A stretch of 64,000 bases of DNA, taken from assembly GCA_035506215.1 (NCBI GenBank), contig DATJPW010000231.1:1-64000 (forward strand). The letters run 5' to 3'. Below, in pieces: positions 17,687-27,391 of the stretch (position 1 is the first letter of the stretch; every line of letters begins with the position of its first letter). A model generated the notes under the pieces. It searched no databases. It saw only the letters and a program-made list of their open reading frames with translations, and was not told the DNA's origin. The stretch is from DATJPW01 sp035506215 (GTDB lineage: Bacteria > Desulfobacterota > Desulfomonilia > Desulfomonilales > Desulfomonilaceae). Position numbers and translations under genes: made by a program.

Positions 17687-18973
17687 CTAGTTGATCCCTT
17701 CTTCACTGCCGTGTATCCGGTAACCCAGCAGGTGCCTTCGCAGCAGATCAAGAGTCTGCATTGCCGCAAGCGTGCGCACCCATTCTCGTGTCCCCGGGAG
17801 GAGAAAGCCTCTGGTAATAGTGCCTTCCACCGTCGCCAGCCCTATCACGAAGGTACCGACCGGTTTCTCGGCTGTCCCGCCGTCAGGTCCTGCTATACCG
17901 GTCACAGAGAGCCCTACATCCGCCTTACCGGCTTGACGGGCGCCTTCAGCCATCTCGTAGGCGCACCGGTGAGACACAGCCCCATGCTCACGGAGGGTCT
18001 TTTCCGATACACCGAGAAGATCGGCTTTCATTTCATTTGAGTAGCTAACTATCGAACCCATGAATGTTCGGGAACTGCCCGGCACTCGCGTAAGCATTTC
18101 ACCGATCATTCCGCCGGTAATAGACTCGGCCAAAGCGAGAGTCTGTTCACGGGCTTGCAGTAGTCGAAGAACAACCGCCTCCATGGAGCGGCCGTCATCG
18201 GAGATTATGTTCTCGTGTAGCCGATCCTCCAGGACTTCCTGTTTTGCATCGAGTCTTCGAATGACCTCTTCCTGAGTCAGGGCGCCCGCGTCCATTCTCA
18301 GCCTGATGATAGGAAAGCTGGGAAGGAACGCCAAATGGTAGTCCTCTTCATCTGCAGAAACGTCTGACAGTACTTCTTGAAGCTTTGATTCTGTTAAGCC
18401 GTAGACGTTCAGCGTTCGCGTAGCGAAAAACTTCCTCGAGGGCCCTATCTTTTCCATGATAGCCGGGATGCCTCGTTCCCTTAACATCGGCACCAGCTCT
18501 CTGGGGACTCCCGGAAAGAAAAGAGCTAAACGACCGTTTTTTTCAATCATGAAACCCGGAGCAGTGCCGTAGTCATTGGGTATGGGAACGGCCGATTCCG
18601 GTAATAACGCCTGTTTCACGTTTGTCGGCGACATGGGACGGTTCGACCGACGGAATCGCTCCTCAATTCGAGCAAGCTGCTCGTCATCCATCCGTAGTGG
18701 CACGCCCAGAAATGAGGCAACGGACGCAGAGGTTTTGTCATCTTCGGTAGGTCCGAGCCCTCCTGAGACAACGGTCACAGATGCCTTCTCCATGGCTGTT
18801 CGCAGTTCATTCACGATGGAATCCGGATCATCTCCTACTGACGACATACCTGCAATTGCAATCCCAACGCTTCGGAGTTCACGGGCAATCGTTGCCCGAT
18901 TGCTGTCCGTGATGACGCCGTTTATGACCTCATTTCCGATAGTTAAAATCCACGCATCCGGTAAGCAATCCAT
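17687..18973 (-). CDS. cinA: CinA family protein (nicotinamide-nucleotide amidase domain)
   Basis: A 428-residue protein with the standard two-domain layout. The N-terminal MoCF-like domain (about 1-175) has GNEVINGVITDSN and VVSGGLGPTEDD. The C-terminal PncC-type domain (about 260-420) has LAESITGGMIGEMLT and GLSVTGIAGPDGGT. Family enzymes hydrolyse NMN to nicotinate mononucleotide, and many also have ADP-ribose pyrophosphatase activity, so a role in pyridine nucleotide salvage is likely. Its ATG lies one base after the polA stop codon, so it is co-transcribed and probably translationally coupled with polA. Confidence 0.92.
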   Translation of the reverse strand: MDCLPDAWILTIGNEVINGVITDSNRATIARELRSVGIAIAGMSSVGDDPDSIVNELRTAMEKASVTVVSGGLGPTEDDKTSASVASFLGVPLRMDDEQLARIEERFRRSNRPMSPTNVKQALLPESAVPIPNDYGTAPGFMIEKNGRLALFFPGVPRELVPMLRERGIPAIMEKIGPSRKFFATRTLNVYGLTESKLQEVLSDVSADEEDYHLAFLPSFPIIRLRMDAGALTQEEVIRRLDAKQEVLEDRLHENIISDDGRSMEAVVLRLLQAREQTLALAESITGGMIGEMLTRVPGSSRTFMGSIVSYSNEMKADLLGVSEKTLREHGAVSHRCAYEMAEGARQAGKADVGLSVTGIAGPDGGTAEKPVGTFVIGLATVEGTITRGFLLPGTREWVRTLAAMQTLDLLRRHLLGYRIHGSEEGIN

Positions 18974-18974
18974 T

Positions 18975-21641
18975 TCAATGCGCCTCGTCCCAGTTCTTGC
19001 CTTGATTTGTATCTACTACCAGTGGAACCGATAGCGGATAGACCAGTTCCATCTCCCTTTTAAGAAGGGCTCGGGCATCCCGTGCAACGTCGTCGCGCGC
19101 TTCCAATATCAATTCATCATGGACTTGAAGGATCATACGAGCCGGCATCTTTTCCGTTCGCAGTGCTTTATGAACGTGGATCATGGCGAGCTTCATCAGA
19201 TCTGCGGCACTTCCCTGCATCGTCGTATTGATTGCTACCCTACGTGCAGCCTGTTGCGCGATTTTGTTGGGGTTGTTCAAATCCGGTAAGAACCGCTTCC
19301 GTCCCAAAATGGTCGTCACAAAACCATCTTTCGCGGCTCGCTCAGGCAATTCTTCCATGAATTTTTTCACACCGGCGTAAGTTCTGTAATAGTCCTCCAG
19401 ATATTGGCGGGCCATGCCCATCCCAACCCCAGTCTGTGCCGCCAACTTGTACGGACCCATGCCGTACATGATACCGAAATTTATCGCTTTTGCCCTACGT
19501 CTCAACTCGGGCGTGACTTGAGCCGGTGAGCATCCAAAGACGCTTGCGGCCGTAATCGCGTGAATGTCCTCTCCCACGGAAAACGCTTCCATGAGTCTGG
19601 GATCGCCAGACATATGCGCCATTATACGCAGTTCAATCTGGGAGTAGTCCGCAGCTACAAGAGTATAGCCTTCATCCGCGATAAAGGCTGCACGGATCTT
19701 GCGTCCTTCAACGCTTCTAACCGGGATGTTCTGAAGATTGGGATCCGAAGAAGACAGGCGGCCCGTAGCCGCGACCGCCTGGTTGTAAGACGTATGAATG
19801 CGTCCCGTAATTGGATTTGCCAGCGTTATCAAAGAATCCACATACGTTGACTTGAGCTTGAAAATCGATCTGTAATCCAGGATTTTTCTCGGGAGTTCGT
19901 GTTGGAAGGCCAATTCTTCCAGGACATCGAGGGACGTGGAAGCGCCGGTTTTGGTTTTTTTCACCGGCTTGAGGCCAAGTTTGTCAAACAATATCTCAGC
20001 GAGCTTACGAGTAGAGTTTATGTTGAAAGACTCTCCGGCCAACCGGTGGATTTCAGCCTCACTGACGGCAAGCATGTCACCGAATTCCAGGGATAGTTTC
20101 TCCAGATACGGAATGTCTATGCGTACGCCGGCCAATTCCATGTCCGCGAGTACCGGGATGAGCGGCAGCTCCACTTTCGTGTAAAGGTCTCCGAGCCCCT
20201 CCTCCTCGATCCTGGGTAGGAGTATGGCCGCCACCTTGAAGGCGACTTCAGCATCTTCACAGGAGTAATCCGTGGCCCGAGAAATTTCCACGTCACTGAA
20301 AAGAATCTGGGACTTGCCTGTGCCGATAAGGTCCTTGATTGGGATCATACGGTGTTCGAGGAAAATCTCTCCCAGATCATCCAGAGAATGACCCCGCCGC
20401 GCAGGATCCAGGAGGTAAGAAGCAAGCATGGTATCACATTTGATGCCGCGTACTTCGATGCCCTCCTTCTTAAGGACGATCACATCGTATTTGATGTTTT
20501 GGCCGATTTTACTTATGTTTTCATCTTCCAGAACCGGACGAAGCGCTGCCAAAACGTCTTCTTTCGGTATCTGGACGCCATGTGTGTGGCCTACCGGAAT
20601 GTAGCACGCCTTTCCATCCTCGGCGCAAAGAGATATACCCACCAATCTCGCTCGGACCGGCTGCTCGGAAGTGGTTTCCACATCCACAGAAACGAGCCCC
20701 AATTCTTTGATCTTTTCCACCCAGGAGTTTAGCGCGGTCATACTGTTCACAGTAAGGTACCCGGAAAAATCAAGAGTTTTGCGAGCCGGTAAATCGGATA
20801 TCAACCGTTTGAATTCCAGTTCCAGAAAAATCTCCCTTAACCGCTCGGTGTCCTGCTCGGCGATGACAAGGTCATCCAGGGTCTTTTCAAGCGGTACCAT
20901 GTCATCCAACTGAGCCAGCTCACGACTGAGAAAAGCTTTGTCCTTGTTACCGGCCAGTTTGGTTCGCATCTTTTCCTGGGGAATTTGCTGTAGATTTGAA
21001 TAAATCCCTTCCAGAGAATGGAACTGCTGAATCAGAGTCACAGCGGTTTTCGGACCTACGCCCGGAACACCTGGGATGTTATCTGAGGAATCGCCTGCAA
21101 GGGCCATGAGTTCCAGAATCTGCTCGGGAGGCACCCCGAATTTTTTTGTCACCTCGGGTGGATCGTAGGTGGCGTCTCGCTGTGGGTCCCACATTACGAC
21201 GTCGTTTCCCACAAGTTGAGTGAGGTCTTTGTCACCGGATACGATTATTACTTTCCAACCTCTTTCACGCGCCTGACGCGTCAAAGTGGCAATAACGTCA
21301 TCCGCCTCGAATTTGTCTACACTTAGCGACGGTATGCGGTACGCGTCCACGATGGAGTGTATCCAGGGGATCTGAAGGCTCAAATCTTCCGACATGGCGG
21401 GCCGATTTGCCTTATAATCAGCATACTTATCGTGACGAAAGGTTTTCCCCTTTGCATCAAAAACTACGGCAATCCGTGTCGGATTCATGTCCTTCAGAGT
21501 CTTCACCACCATATTGGTGAAGCCGAAAACTGCACCCGTGGGGAAACCTTTGGAGTTCGAGAGGCCGCCCATAGCGTGGTACGCTCTATAGATGTATGAA
21601 CTGCCGTCAATAAGATATAGCTCTTCTTGTTTTTTGGACAT
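18975..21641 (-). CDS. polA: DNA polymerase I
   Basis: An 888-residue family A polymerase with all three activities. The 5'-3' exonuclease (about 1-290) begins LYLIDGSSYIYRAYHAM and has the flap-nuclease acidic motifs. The 3'-5' proofreading domain (about 305-490) keeps the key residues: SVDVETTS, GQNIKYD and YSCEDAEV. The polymerase domain (about 500-888) has ATGRLSSSDPNLQNIP, VAADYSQIELR, RRRAKAINFGIMYG and LQVHDELI. It works in Okazaki fragment processing and repair. The ATG at 21641 is chosen over an in-frame GTG at 21665. cinA follows after one base. Confidence 0.97.
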   Translation of the reverse strand: MSKKQEELYLIDGSSYIYRAYHAMGGLSNSKGFPTGAVFGFTNMVVKTLKDMNPTRIAVVFDAKGKTFRHDKYADYKANRPAMSEDLSLQIPWIHSIVDAYRIPSLSVDKFEADDVIATLTRQARERGWKVIIVSGDKDLTQLVGNDVVMWDPQRDATYDPPEVTKKFGVPPEQILELMALAGDSSDNIPGVPGVGPKTAVTLIQQFHSLEGIYSNLQQIPQEKMRTKLAGNKDKAFLSRELAQLDDMVPLEKTLDDLVIAEQDTERLREIFLELEFKRLISDLPARKTLDFSGYLTVNSMTALNSWVEKIKELGLVSVDVETTSEQPVRARLVGISLCAEDGKACYIPVGHTHGVQIPKEDVLAALRPVLEDENISKIGQNIKYDVIVLKKEGIEVRGIKCDTMLASYLLDPARRGHSLDDLGEIFLEHRMIPIKDLIGTGKSQILFSDVEISRATDYSCEDAEVAFKVAAILLPRIEEEGLGDLYTKVELPLIPVLADMELAGVRIDIPYLEKLSLEFGDMLAVSEAEIHRLAGESFNINSTRKLAEILFDKLGLKPVKKTKTGASTSLDVLEELAFQHELPRKILDYRSIFKLKSTYVDSLITLANPITGRIHTSYNQAVAATGRLSSSDPNLQNIPVRSVEGRKIRAAFIADEGYTLVAADYSQIELRIMAHMSGDPRLMEAFSVGEDIHAITAASVFGCSPAQVTPELRRRAKAINFGIMYGMGPYKLAAQTGVGMGMARQYLEDYYRTYAGVKKFMEELPERAAKDGFVTTILGRKRFLPDLNNPNKIAQQAARRVAINTTMQGSAADLMKLAMIHVHKALRTEKMPARMILQVHDELILEARDDVARDARALLKREMELVYPLSVPLVVDTNQGKNWDEAH

Positions 21642-21699
21642 GGTCGCCCTTTTTTCTAGTGCCACGCATTGAGAATTTAGCTTTGGGGCTTCAAATCGA

Positions 21700-21850
21700 C
21701 ATTCCCTCTCCCCCGTCCCTCTGCAGTAGGACCCGCGTCTAGCGACAGTAGGACCGGCATCTTGTCGGTCACCGCCTGGACCGGCGAGACGCCGGTCCTA
21801 CTAATCGCCTCCCTCGACGGGAGGGGGGTAGGAGGGAAGGCACCCTTCGA
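21700..21850. repeat. composite palindromic repeat between polA and the Dna2-like gene
   Basis: AGTAGGACCGGC at 21747-21758 is perfectly inverted at 21791-21802 around a 32-base loop. Beside it is a second hairpin, CCTCCC/GGGAGG at 21808-21824. A pyrimidine-rich stretch around 21709-21722 is roughly complementary to the GGGAGG-rich stretch at 21819-21840. There is no T-run. The nested structure suggests a dispersed palindromic (REP/MITE-like) element rather than a simple terminator. The rest of the 260-base gap holds no gene. Confidence 0.6.
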
Positions 21851-21901
21851 GTGAAATTCGACGCGCTTCAGTGTATCTGCTGCTTGTGCCTTGTTTTTAA
21901 T

Positions 21902-24900
21902 TCACACATTCAAGAGACCGTCCTTGATCGTGATTCGTTCCAAACCTGACAGGATTGACATAAACAGAGGATGTTCCTCCAGGACTTTGCCGTGACCCAA
22001 TAGGATGAGCTTTGATCGGGCCCTGCTCAAGGACACGTTCAGTCGTTTTCGATCCGCGAGGAAAGAAGTCACCCCGTCCGAGCGGGCTAAAGACAGAATG
22101 ATTACTTCTCTTTCACCTCCCTGAAATCGGTCCACTGTGTCGACGGACAGCAATGGGCGACCTGCATGACCTGCGGGCAACCTCATTCGGATAAGGGCCT
22201 GCTGAGCGCGATAGGGCGTTATTATCCCCATCTCCTGCGCGGGCACACCGTGAGCTATTAGAGTTTCTACGATTCTGCAAGCCACCTCGGCTTCTTCGGG
22301 CCGGGCTTTCCCGCTATCAGGCCCGTGCACGTCCACAAACACTACGGGGAGATCAGGATCTATTATCCTACTAATTTGATCATTAGCGGTAGTTTTCAAC
22401 TCGATTTTCAACCGTCGGTTCTCCACATCAGGAGCCGGAAAGAGCATTCCATTGTAAAAGATCCGGGATGAGATTTCTTGAATTTCGCTATTCATCCTGT
22501 ACTGCATTTTAAGGGCAGAGATCCCGGACTGCGGAGAATCACGGATAAGTCTTTCAAAGAGCGACCGTTCCAATCCGGCGCCGCCGTTAGGATCTATCTC
22601 GTCAGATCTCACCTTAACAACGGGCGGGAGCTGGAAATGATCTCCACCCAAGACAAACTTGGGTGCAAGCGCAAGGGGGCCTAATGTGGAAGGTTCATCC
22701 AACTGGCCTGCTTCGTCTACAATCACTCTGTCAAATCTCTGGCGCAGGAAAAACGGATGTGACGCCGTTTGGTACGCGGTTGCGCCCACCAGTCTCGTTT
22801 CCGTAATTCGTCGCAAGAAATCCCGGAAACCCGAATGCAATCGGCAGAAATCTTCCAAAAGAGCAGGGCGGTCTCCCAGCACCTCCAGAAATTCCCGGGA
22901 GGCACTCGAACGTCCGCCTATGCGAATAAAGTTCGTAACCCCCAAATTCATCAGTGCAATCAGCAACCGGTCGAGGGCCACATTTGTGGGACAGGCCACT
23001 AGTATCCGCTCCCCGCGGTCGAGACACACGCGGATCAGCGTCGCCAGAACCCTCGTCTTGCCCGTGCCGGGCGGTCCGTGGATCAGATGGTATGTTTGGC
23101 TCCCAAGAGCCGCCCTGACAGCAGCCTCCTGGTCCTCATTCAGCTCGCTCTGCAATGCTGCGGAAAAGGATGAATCCTCGATCGTGGAAACGCTGCCGGT
23201 GTTTTCTTCAATCATGGAAGTCGTCGAAGCCGGCGGCGCTGCGGTGTCAGCTCCGCCATGCACCACCGTCCGGACAACCTGCGGGCTCGCGTTCTGAAAA
23301 AATCGAAAAAGCATGTGACGAGCGGTCTCTCGGCCCCTGGAAAAAGGTACTTTATCGAGAAACCAGCCTTCAGGGCTAAGGTGCGGCGGTGAATCCTTCT
23401 CAGAGACATCATGTCGGGCGGATTTGGAGAAAGGGATTTTGAGGCTCAAGAGAATCTGACCCGCCCTAGAACTGTGCACGAAGGCCCTGAACGCTTGGGC
23501 GGAACAAGAATCACCTCGATGAAGTATTACCTCTTCGCCGGGACCGACTTCGGCGCCGGACTCCTCCATGCTTAATTCCGCGTAGACTTTTCCTGCTAAC
23601 GGCATCTGACGATCAACATCCAAATTTTGCGCCACGGAACTATCGCGGAATTCGTTCGACTGCCAAGCGGGGGCTCGCGAAAATTCGGGATCCTGCCGTA
23701 GAGTTATTGCGCCAATGCCCAGCGTAGTCCCTTCGACCAGGCGCTCCTGAAGGGTCCCCCGGTCCAGAACTCGCGCGAAGTCTTCATCCTCGGCCCAGAC
23801 GTTCAGGGACAAAATCCTGAACCAGCGATTATAGTACTCACGCTCTTGGCTATTCCGAAAGAGTTTCTGTCCTTCCGCAGGGTCACAAAACAGGCGCCGG
23901 CACGAGGACCTGACAAAGCATCTACCATTACGTGTACAAGCGTGCTTGGATAAACCCCCACTCTCTCGGATATACGAATTCTTTAAGAAAAGGACACGGT
24001 TACGACCCGTCAGGATTGTTCGCCGCTGCTCTTTGTTCGCCGTGTCGAGCTTTACTGCCCGTCCAGTCGAGGAGTAGATAACGTAACCATCAAGCTGAGA
24101 ATTGTCGGACTCGCCTGCAAAAAGCATAGAATACGAGTAAAGCTGTAGCAGGTGGTCATCAACAGGGACTTTCCCGGATTTCAGCTCCAGAAGCGTACGT
24201 CGGCCGTCTCCATTGTGGAAAAGGGCGTCGGCCCGTCCCTTGAGGCCAAACCGACCGGACATGCGGTCCACTTCGACCTGAGCGGATGAGAAAGTCTTGC
24301 CATTCCTTGCCAGCCACGACCCGAGATTTTCGAAATGGACCCTGGCTTCGTCTTCCAACTCGGTCTCATCAACGACGATTCGCGACCCTGGGAGAGCCCC
24401 CATGAAAGCTGGCAGGGCAATACGAAACGCTTCATCGAAAGTACGACTCGACGCTTCGCCGCCATTGTGGACTAGATGTTCAAATAGCGTGTGAATAAGC
24501 TTGCCCTTGGCCATCCATAATGGTTCCTCCGGCCCCACACGATACCTGATGTCCGCTATCTTCAGACATGAAGCCGCCTCAACCGCCTCGGTAACGCTCA
24601 CAAGGCGGAAAGGCTCGAGCACCAGTTCACTATCGGGAGTGGCTGTAAAAATGACGCTCCCATCTTCGAGTCGATTGTTCAGTTGGAGATCAAATGCCGC
24701 GACCCAGGCGTCCTGCCAACAGAGCAACGGAAATTCATAGAGATCGTCCCCAACGAAGGCCGGAATGATTATAAATATTCGTTCATTATCCTTGTCCGCA
24801 GCGATTTCCAGACCGCGGAAGAGGTATCCCCCCTTCATCGCGGGCCTTGGTTCCGACGCTATGCGAACAATTCGACCCTGGATCGAGTCTGCTGTTGGAT

Positions 24901-24910
24901 CGGGCGACAT
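21902..24910 (-). CDS. Dna2-like protein: Fe-S RecB-type nuclease fused to SF1B helicase
   Basis: About 1002 residues. The N-terminal part carries PD-(D/E)XK RecB-family nuclease motifs: KGKLIHTLFEHLV, GLKGRADALF, LLELKSGK (E-x-K, near residue 243) and QLYSYSM. A Cys lies ahead of them (SCLK), and a cluster CTRNGRC...C...C follows (about 322-338). This is the four-cysteine iron-sulfur pattern of Dna2/Cas4/AddB nucleases. The C-terminal part (about 600-1000) is a Upf1/Dna2-type helicase with GPPGTGKT, VDEAGQLDEP and VDTVDRFQGGEREVIILS. Eukaryotic Dna2 cuts flaps and resects DNA ends; a repair role here is inference. A TTG at 24967 is an alternative start; neither start has a good ribosome site. 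Confidence 0.82.
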   Translation of the reverse strand: MSPDPTADSIQGRIVRIASEPRPAMKGGYLFRGLEIAADKDNERIFIIIPAFVGDDLYEFPLLCWQDAWVAAFDLQLNNRLEDGSVIFTATPDSELVLEPFRLVSVTEAVEAASCLKIADIRYRVGPEEPLWMAKGKLIHTLFEHLVHNGGEASSRTFDEAFRIALPAFMGALPGSRIVVDETELEDEARVHFENLGSWLARNGKTFSSAQVEVDRMSGRFGLKGRADALFHNGDGRRTLLELKSGKVPVDDHLLQLYSYSMLFAGESDNSQLDGYVIYSSTGRAVKLDTANKEQRRTILTGRNRVLFLKNSYIRESGGLSKHACTRNGRCFVRSSCRRLFCDPAEGQKLFRNSQEREYYNRWFRILSLNVWAEDEDFARVLDRGTLQERLVEGTTLGIGAITLRQDPEFSRAPAWQSNEFRDSSVAQNLDVDRQMPLAGKVYAELSMEESGAEVGPGEEVILHRGDSCSAQAFRAFVHSSRAGQILLSLKIPFSKSARHDVSEKDSPPHLSPEGWFLDKVPFSRGRETARHMLFRFFQNASPQVVRTVVHGGADTAAPPASTTSMIEENTGSVSTIEDSSFSAALQSELNEDQEAAVRAALGSQTYHLIHGPPGTGKTRVLATLIRVCLDRGERILVACPTNVALDRLLIALMNLGVTNFIRIGGRSSASREFLEVLGDRPALLEDFCRLHSGFRDFLRRITETRLVGATAYQTASHPFFLRQRFDRVIVDEAGQLDEPSTLGPLALAPKFVLGGDHFQLPPVVKVRSDEIDPNGGAGLERSLFERLIRDSPQSGISALKMQYRMNSEIQEISSRIFYNGMLFPAPDVENRRLKIELKTTANDQISRIIDPDLPVVFVDVHGPDSGKARPEEAEVACRIVETLIAHGVPAQEMGIITPYRAQQALIRMRLPAGHAGRPLLSVDTVDRFQGGEREVIILSLARSDGVTSFLADRKRLNVSLSRARSKLILLGHGKVLEEHPLFMSILSGLERITIKDGLLNV

Positions 24911-25065
24911 GGGCGGCAATCTAGCATAGGCCGCCGCGGTCCACAACGGAATGATGGGGAATGACAAGGCCCGGAATAACGGTTAGTTAGTCAAACTTGA
25001 GTCATAGAGTCATACGCCACAAGGACCGTAAAGGTGCCGATCTTACTGCGCTCCCAGGATTGCTT

Positions 25066-25818
25066 TCAGACGTGCATAATACTATCGAGTAATTCTTTCA
25101 CCGTCGCTCTTGACGCAATCAGATCTTCAGGCACCAATTCCAAAGTCAGGGTTCCGTCGTACCCATTTTTCAACAGTTTTCTTAGAATTCCATCAAAATC
25201 AATGATACCGCGGCCTATAGGCAGGTGCAGGTCATCAACTACACCGTATCCGCCCCTATTGTCATGAAGATGCACATGTTTTATGGAATTCATCAACCGG
25301 TCCATTATTCCGAAAGACGTATTGGTCGCGGTTAACAACTGGCCGTGCCCCACGTCCAAGGTTATTCCGAGCTCAGGTATGAAATCGAGGATGTCGGCAA
25401 GGTCTTCGGCGGTTTCCGACAGGTTCTCAAGGCTCACCAAAACGTCATTATCGCAACCATAGTTGAACAGATCCAATAAGGCGCGCTTCTTCTCTTTGAG
25501 AACGTCCGCTCGGACAAATCTGGGGTCCACCCATAAGTGTACGGTTAAGAAGTCTATGGCCATCATGCGGGCCACATCCACTGTTTCCCGAAGGGCCGGG
25601 TAGTATTTCTTCCATAGATTACCGATATCGTTGGCCGGCCCTTCAAAAGGCCCGTGCGCCATGAGGAAAAAACCCGATAGACCATGGTTCGTCACTCCGG
25701 AATCCTTCCAGAAATCGCGGGCCTTTGCGCTCCTGAGTACCACTTCGCCCAGGTCAAAATTCGCATGTTGAAGATAGTCTATGTCGTCCAGGGACTTAAC
25801 ATGACCGCCAAAGAGCAT
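25066..25818 (-). CDS. sugar phosphate isomerase/epimerase-like TIM-barrel protein
   Basis: A 250-residue xylose-isomerase-like (AP endonuclease 2 superfamily) barrel. Metal-site residues are visible in order: the His of LTVHLWVD, the Glu of LVSLENLSE, the Asp and His of TLDVGHGQL, HVHLHDN and the final Glu of LTLELVPED. The substrate cannot be read from sequence; relatives isomerise sugars or cleave abasic DNA. The ATG at 25818 has GGAGG 5 bases upstream, whereas the open frame starts at a TTG 36 bases earlier. It follows ahbC on the same strand after 172 bases. Confidence 0.75.
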   Translation of the reverse strand: MLFGGHVKSLDDIDYLQHANFDLGEVVLRSAKARDFWKDSGVTNHGLSGFFLMAHGPFEGPANDIGNLWKKYYPALRETVDVARMMAIDFLTVHLWVDPRFVRADVLKEKKRALLDLFNYGCDNDVLVSLENLSETAEDLADILDFIPELGITLDVGHGQLLTATNTSFGIMDRLMNSIKHVHLHDNRGGYGVVDDLHLPIGRGIIDFDGILRKLLKNGYDGTLTLELVPEDLIASRATVKELLDSIMHV

Positions 25819-25990
25819 CGAGTCCTCCGCGCCATGGTGTAAGAATCTCTTCAACTTACATTCAAATCGTATTCGATCACAATTAACTTCGGAGGTGTGA
25901 GGAATTTGTGACGGAAAAATGTTACATGCTGTGGGTTTTCGAAAAACGAGTCGGTCCGGTCTGCGATCATGCAGACACCGTTAGTTGGAA

Positions 25991-27178
25991 CTATCCGGCT
26001 GGTGCTATTTCCTCGTCGGTAAGGTAACAGGCTGGATCCGAGGCCCATACATCTCCGTAAAGCGCTTCGGCCCTGACCCTGAAGTTCCCTCCGCAAATGT
26101 CCAGCCACCGACACTGCGAGCAGCGCCCGGTCACGTGCTGTTTCTTTTCTTTAAGCTTCATGAGGAACTCATCGGACGGATCGGTCCAGATTTCGCTGAA
26201 TGGACGTTCCAGTACGTTGCCGAAACCGCGATGACGCCAAAATTGGTCTGCGTGAACAGCTCCATCCCATGAAACGCATCCGATACCGCGGCCGGAGTTG
26301 TTGCCTTCATTCATTTGAAGCAGTTTGAGAACTTCTGCTGCCCTGGCGGGGTCCTCTCGGCTCAAACGAAGGTAGAGGTATGGTCCATCAGCGTGATTGT
26401 CCACGGTGAGGACCTCTACAGGCATTCCTCTGTCGTGAAGCGATTTTGTCCGATCCAGAATAAGATCAACGGTATCTCTTGTTTGAGCGTGATCCAGGTC
26501 TTCTTCAACAAGGTCTGTCCCTCTGCCGGCGTAGACCAGGTGATAAAAACAGATCCTCGGAATGTTCCGCTCCTCCACCAGGTCAAATATCCCGGGTATG
26601 TCCTGTGCGTTTCTTCGGCTCATCGTAAAACGGAGTCCCACCTTCAGACCGACTTCTTGACAATTCCTTATGGCCGCCATGACCCTGGTAAAGGTCCCAG
26701 GGATTCCGCGAAAGGCGTCATGCACTCGTTCGAGGCCATCGAGGCTTATGCCCACGTACGATAGCCCGATATCCTTAAGTTTTGCAGCGACTGCGCCGGT
26801 TATAAGGGTCCCATTGGTGGAAAGAACCGCCCGCATCCCGCGTCCTACTGCGTGCTTTATCAAATCGAGAATGTCCCGACGAACCAGAGGTTCACCGCCG
26901 GAAAAAAGGACCACTGGTGAACCGAAATCGGCCAGGTCATCTATCAATGCCTTCCCGTTTTCAAATGAAAGCTCGCCCGGATAGTCGAGATCGGCAGAAT
27001 GAGAGTAACAATGAACACATCTCAAGTTGCAGCGCCGCGTCACGTTCCAGACCACAACAGGTTTCTTGTCTGAAGAAAACTGCAACAGATGAGAAGGCAA
27101 GGCCCTTGATCGACGGCCATATCGCAAAGGGTCCGAAGCTTCCACCGCGCCGCAATATAGCTTGGAAATTCCGATCAT
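25991..27178 (-). CDS. ahbC: 12,18-didecarboxysiroheme deacetylase (radical SAM, alternative heme pathway)
   Basis: A 395-residue radical SAM enzyme. The N-terminal block MIGISKLYCG...RYGR and the cluster motif TRRCNLRCVHCY (Cys-x3-Cys-x2-Cys) are characteristic of AhbC. A SPASM-like C-terminal region holds further cysteines (GRCSQCRWLDICGG and DPACYL) for an auxiliary Fe-S cluster. AhbC removes the acetate side chains of 12,18-didecarboxysiroheme to give iron-coproporphyrin III, which AhbD then turns into heme. This route is typical of sulfate reducers and archaea. The early tetrapyrrole genes are at 39-44 kb; ahbA, ahbB and ahbD are not in the window. AhbD/NirJ-like paralogues are the alternative, but the N-terminus argues against them. 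Confidence 0.85.
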   Translation of the reverse strand: MIGISKLYCGAVEASDPLRYGRRSRALPSHLLQFSSDKKPVVVWNVTRRCNLRCVHCYSHSADLDYPGELSFENGKALIDDLADFGSPVVLFSGGEPLVRRDILDLIKHAVGRGMRAVLSTNGTLITGAVAAKLKDIGLSYVGISLDGLERVHDAFRGIPGTFTRVMAAIRNCQEVGLKVGLRFTMSRRNAQDIPGIFDLVEERNIPRICFYHLVYAGRGTDLVEEDLDHAQTRDTVDLILDRTKSLHDRGMPVEVLTVDNHADGPYLYLRLSREDPARAAEVLKLLQMNEGNNSGRGIGCVSWDGAVHADQFWRHRGFGNVLERPFSEIWTDPSDEFLMKLKEKKQHVTGRCSQCRWLDICGGNFRVRAEALYGDVWASDPACYLTDEEIAPAG

Positions 27179-27326
27179 GTAGACCCCAGAAGCAATTCGT
27201 TAATAAGCAGAATAACCTTCATTAGACCGGGATGCAACGTTTGGGGACTTATCCCGAGTAAGCATGCCGCCAACTCACTTGCAATTGCGCGGAGCGGAAT
27301 TCCGCCAGCAGCGCGATGACAGTCAC

Positions 27327-27354
27327 TCGTCATCCCCGTGAAAACGGGAATCCA
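27327..27354. repeat. short dispersed-type palindrome
   Basis: CCCGT (27335-27339) and ACGGG (27344-27348) enclose a GAAA loop inside the context CGTCATCC...GGAATCCAGG. This wording is common as scattered intergenic repeats in many proteobacterial genomes. It lies between the Nudix gene and ahbC, where no other gene is seen. Confidence 0.45.
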
Positions 27355-27391
27355 GGAAAGGGCGCATGCCATGCTCCCCCGAATGGTTTTG

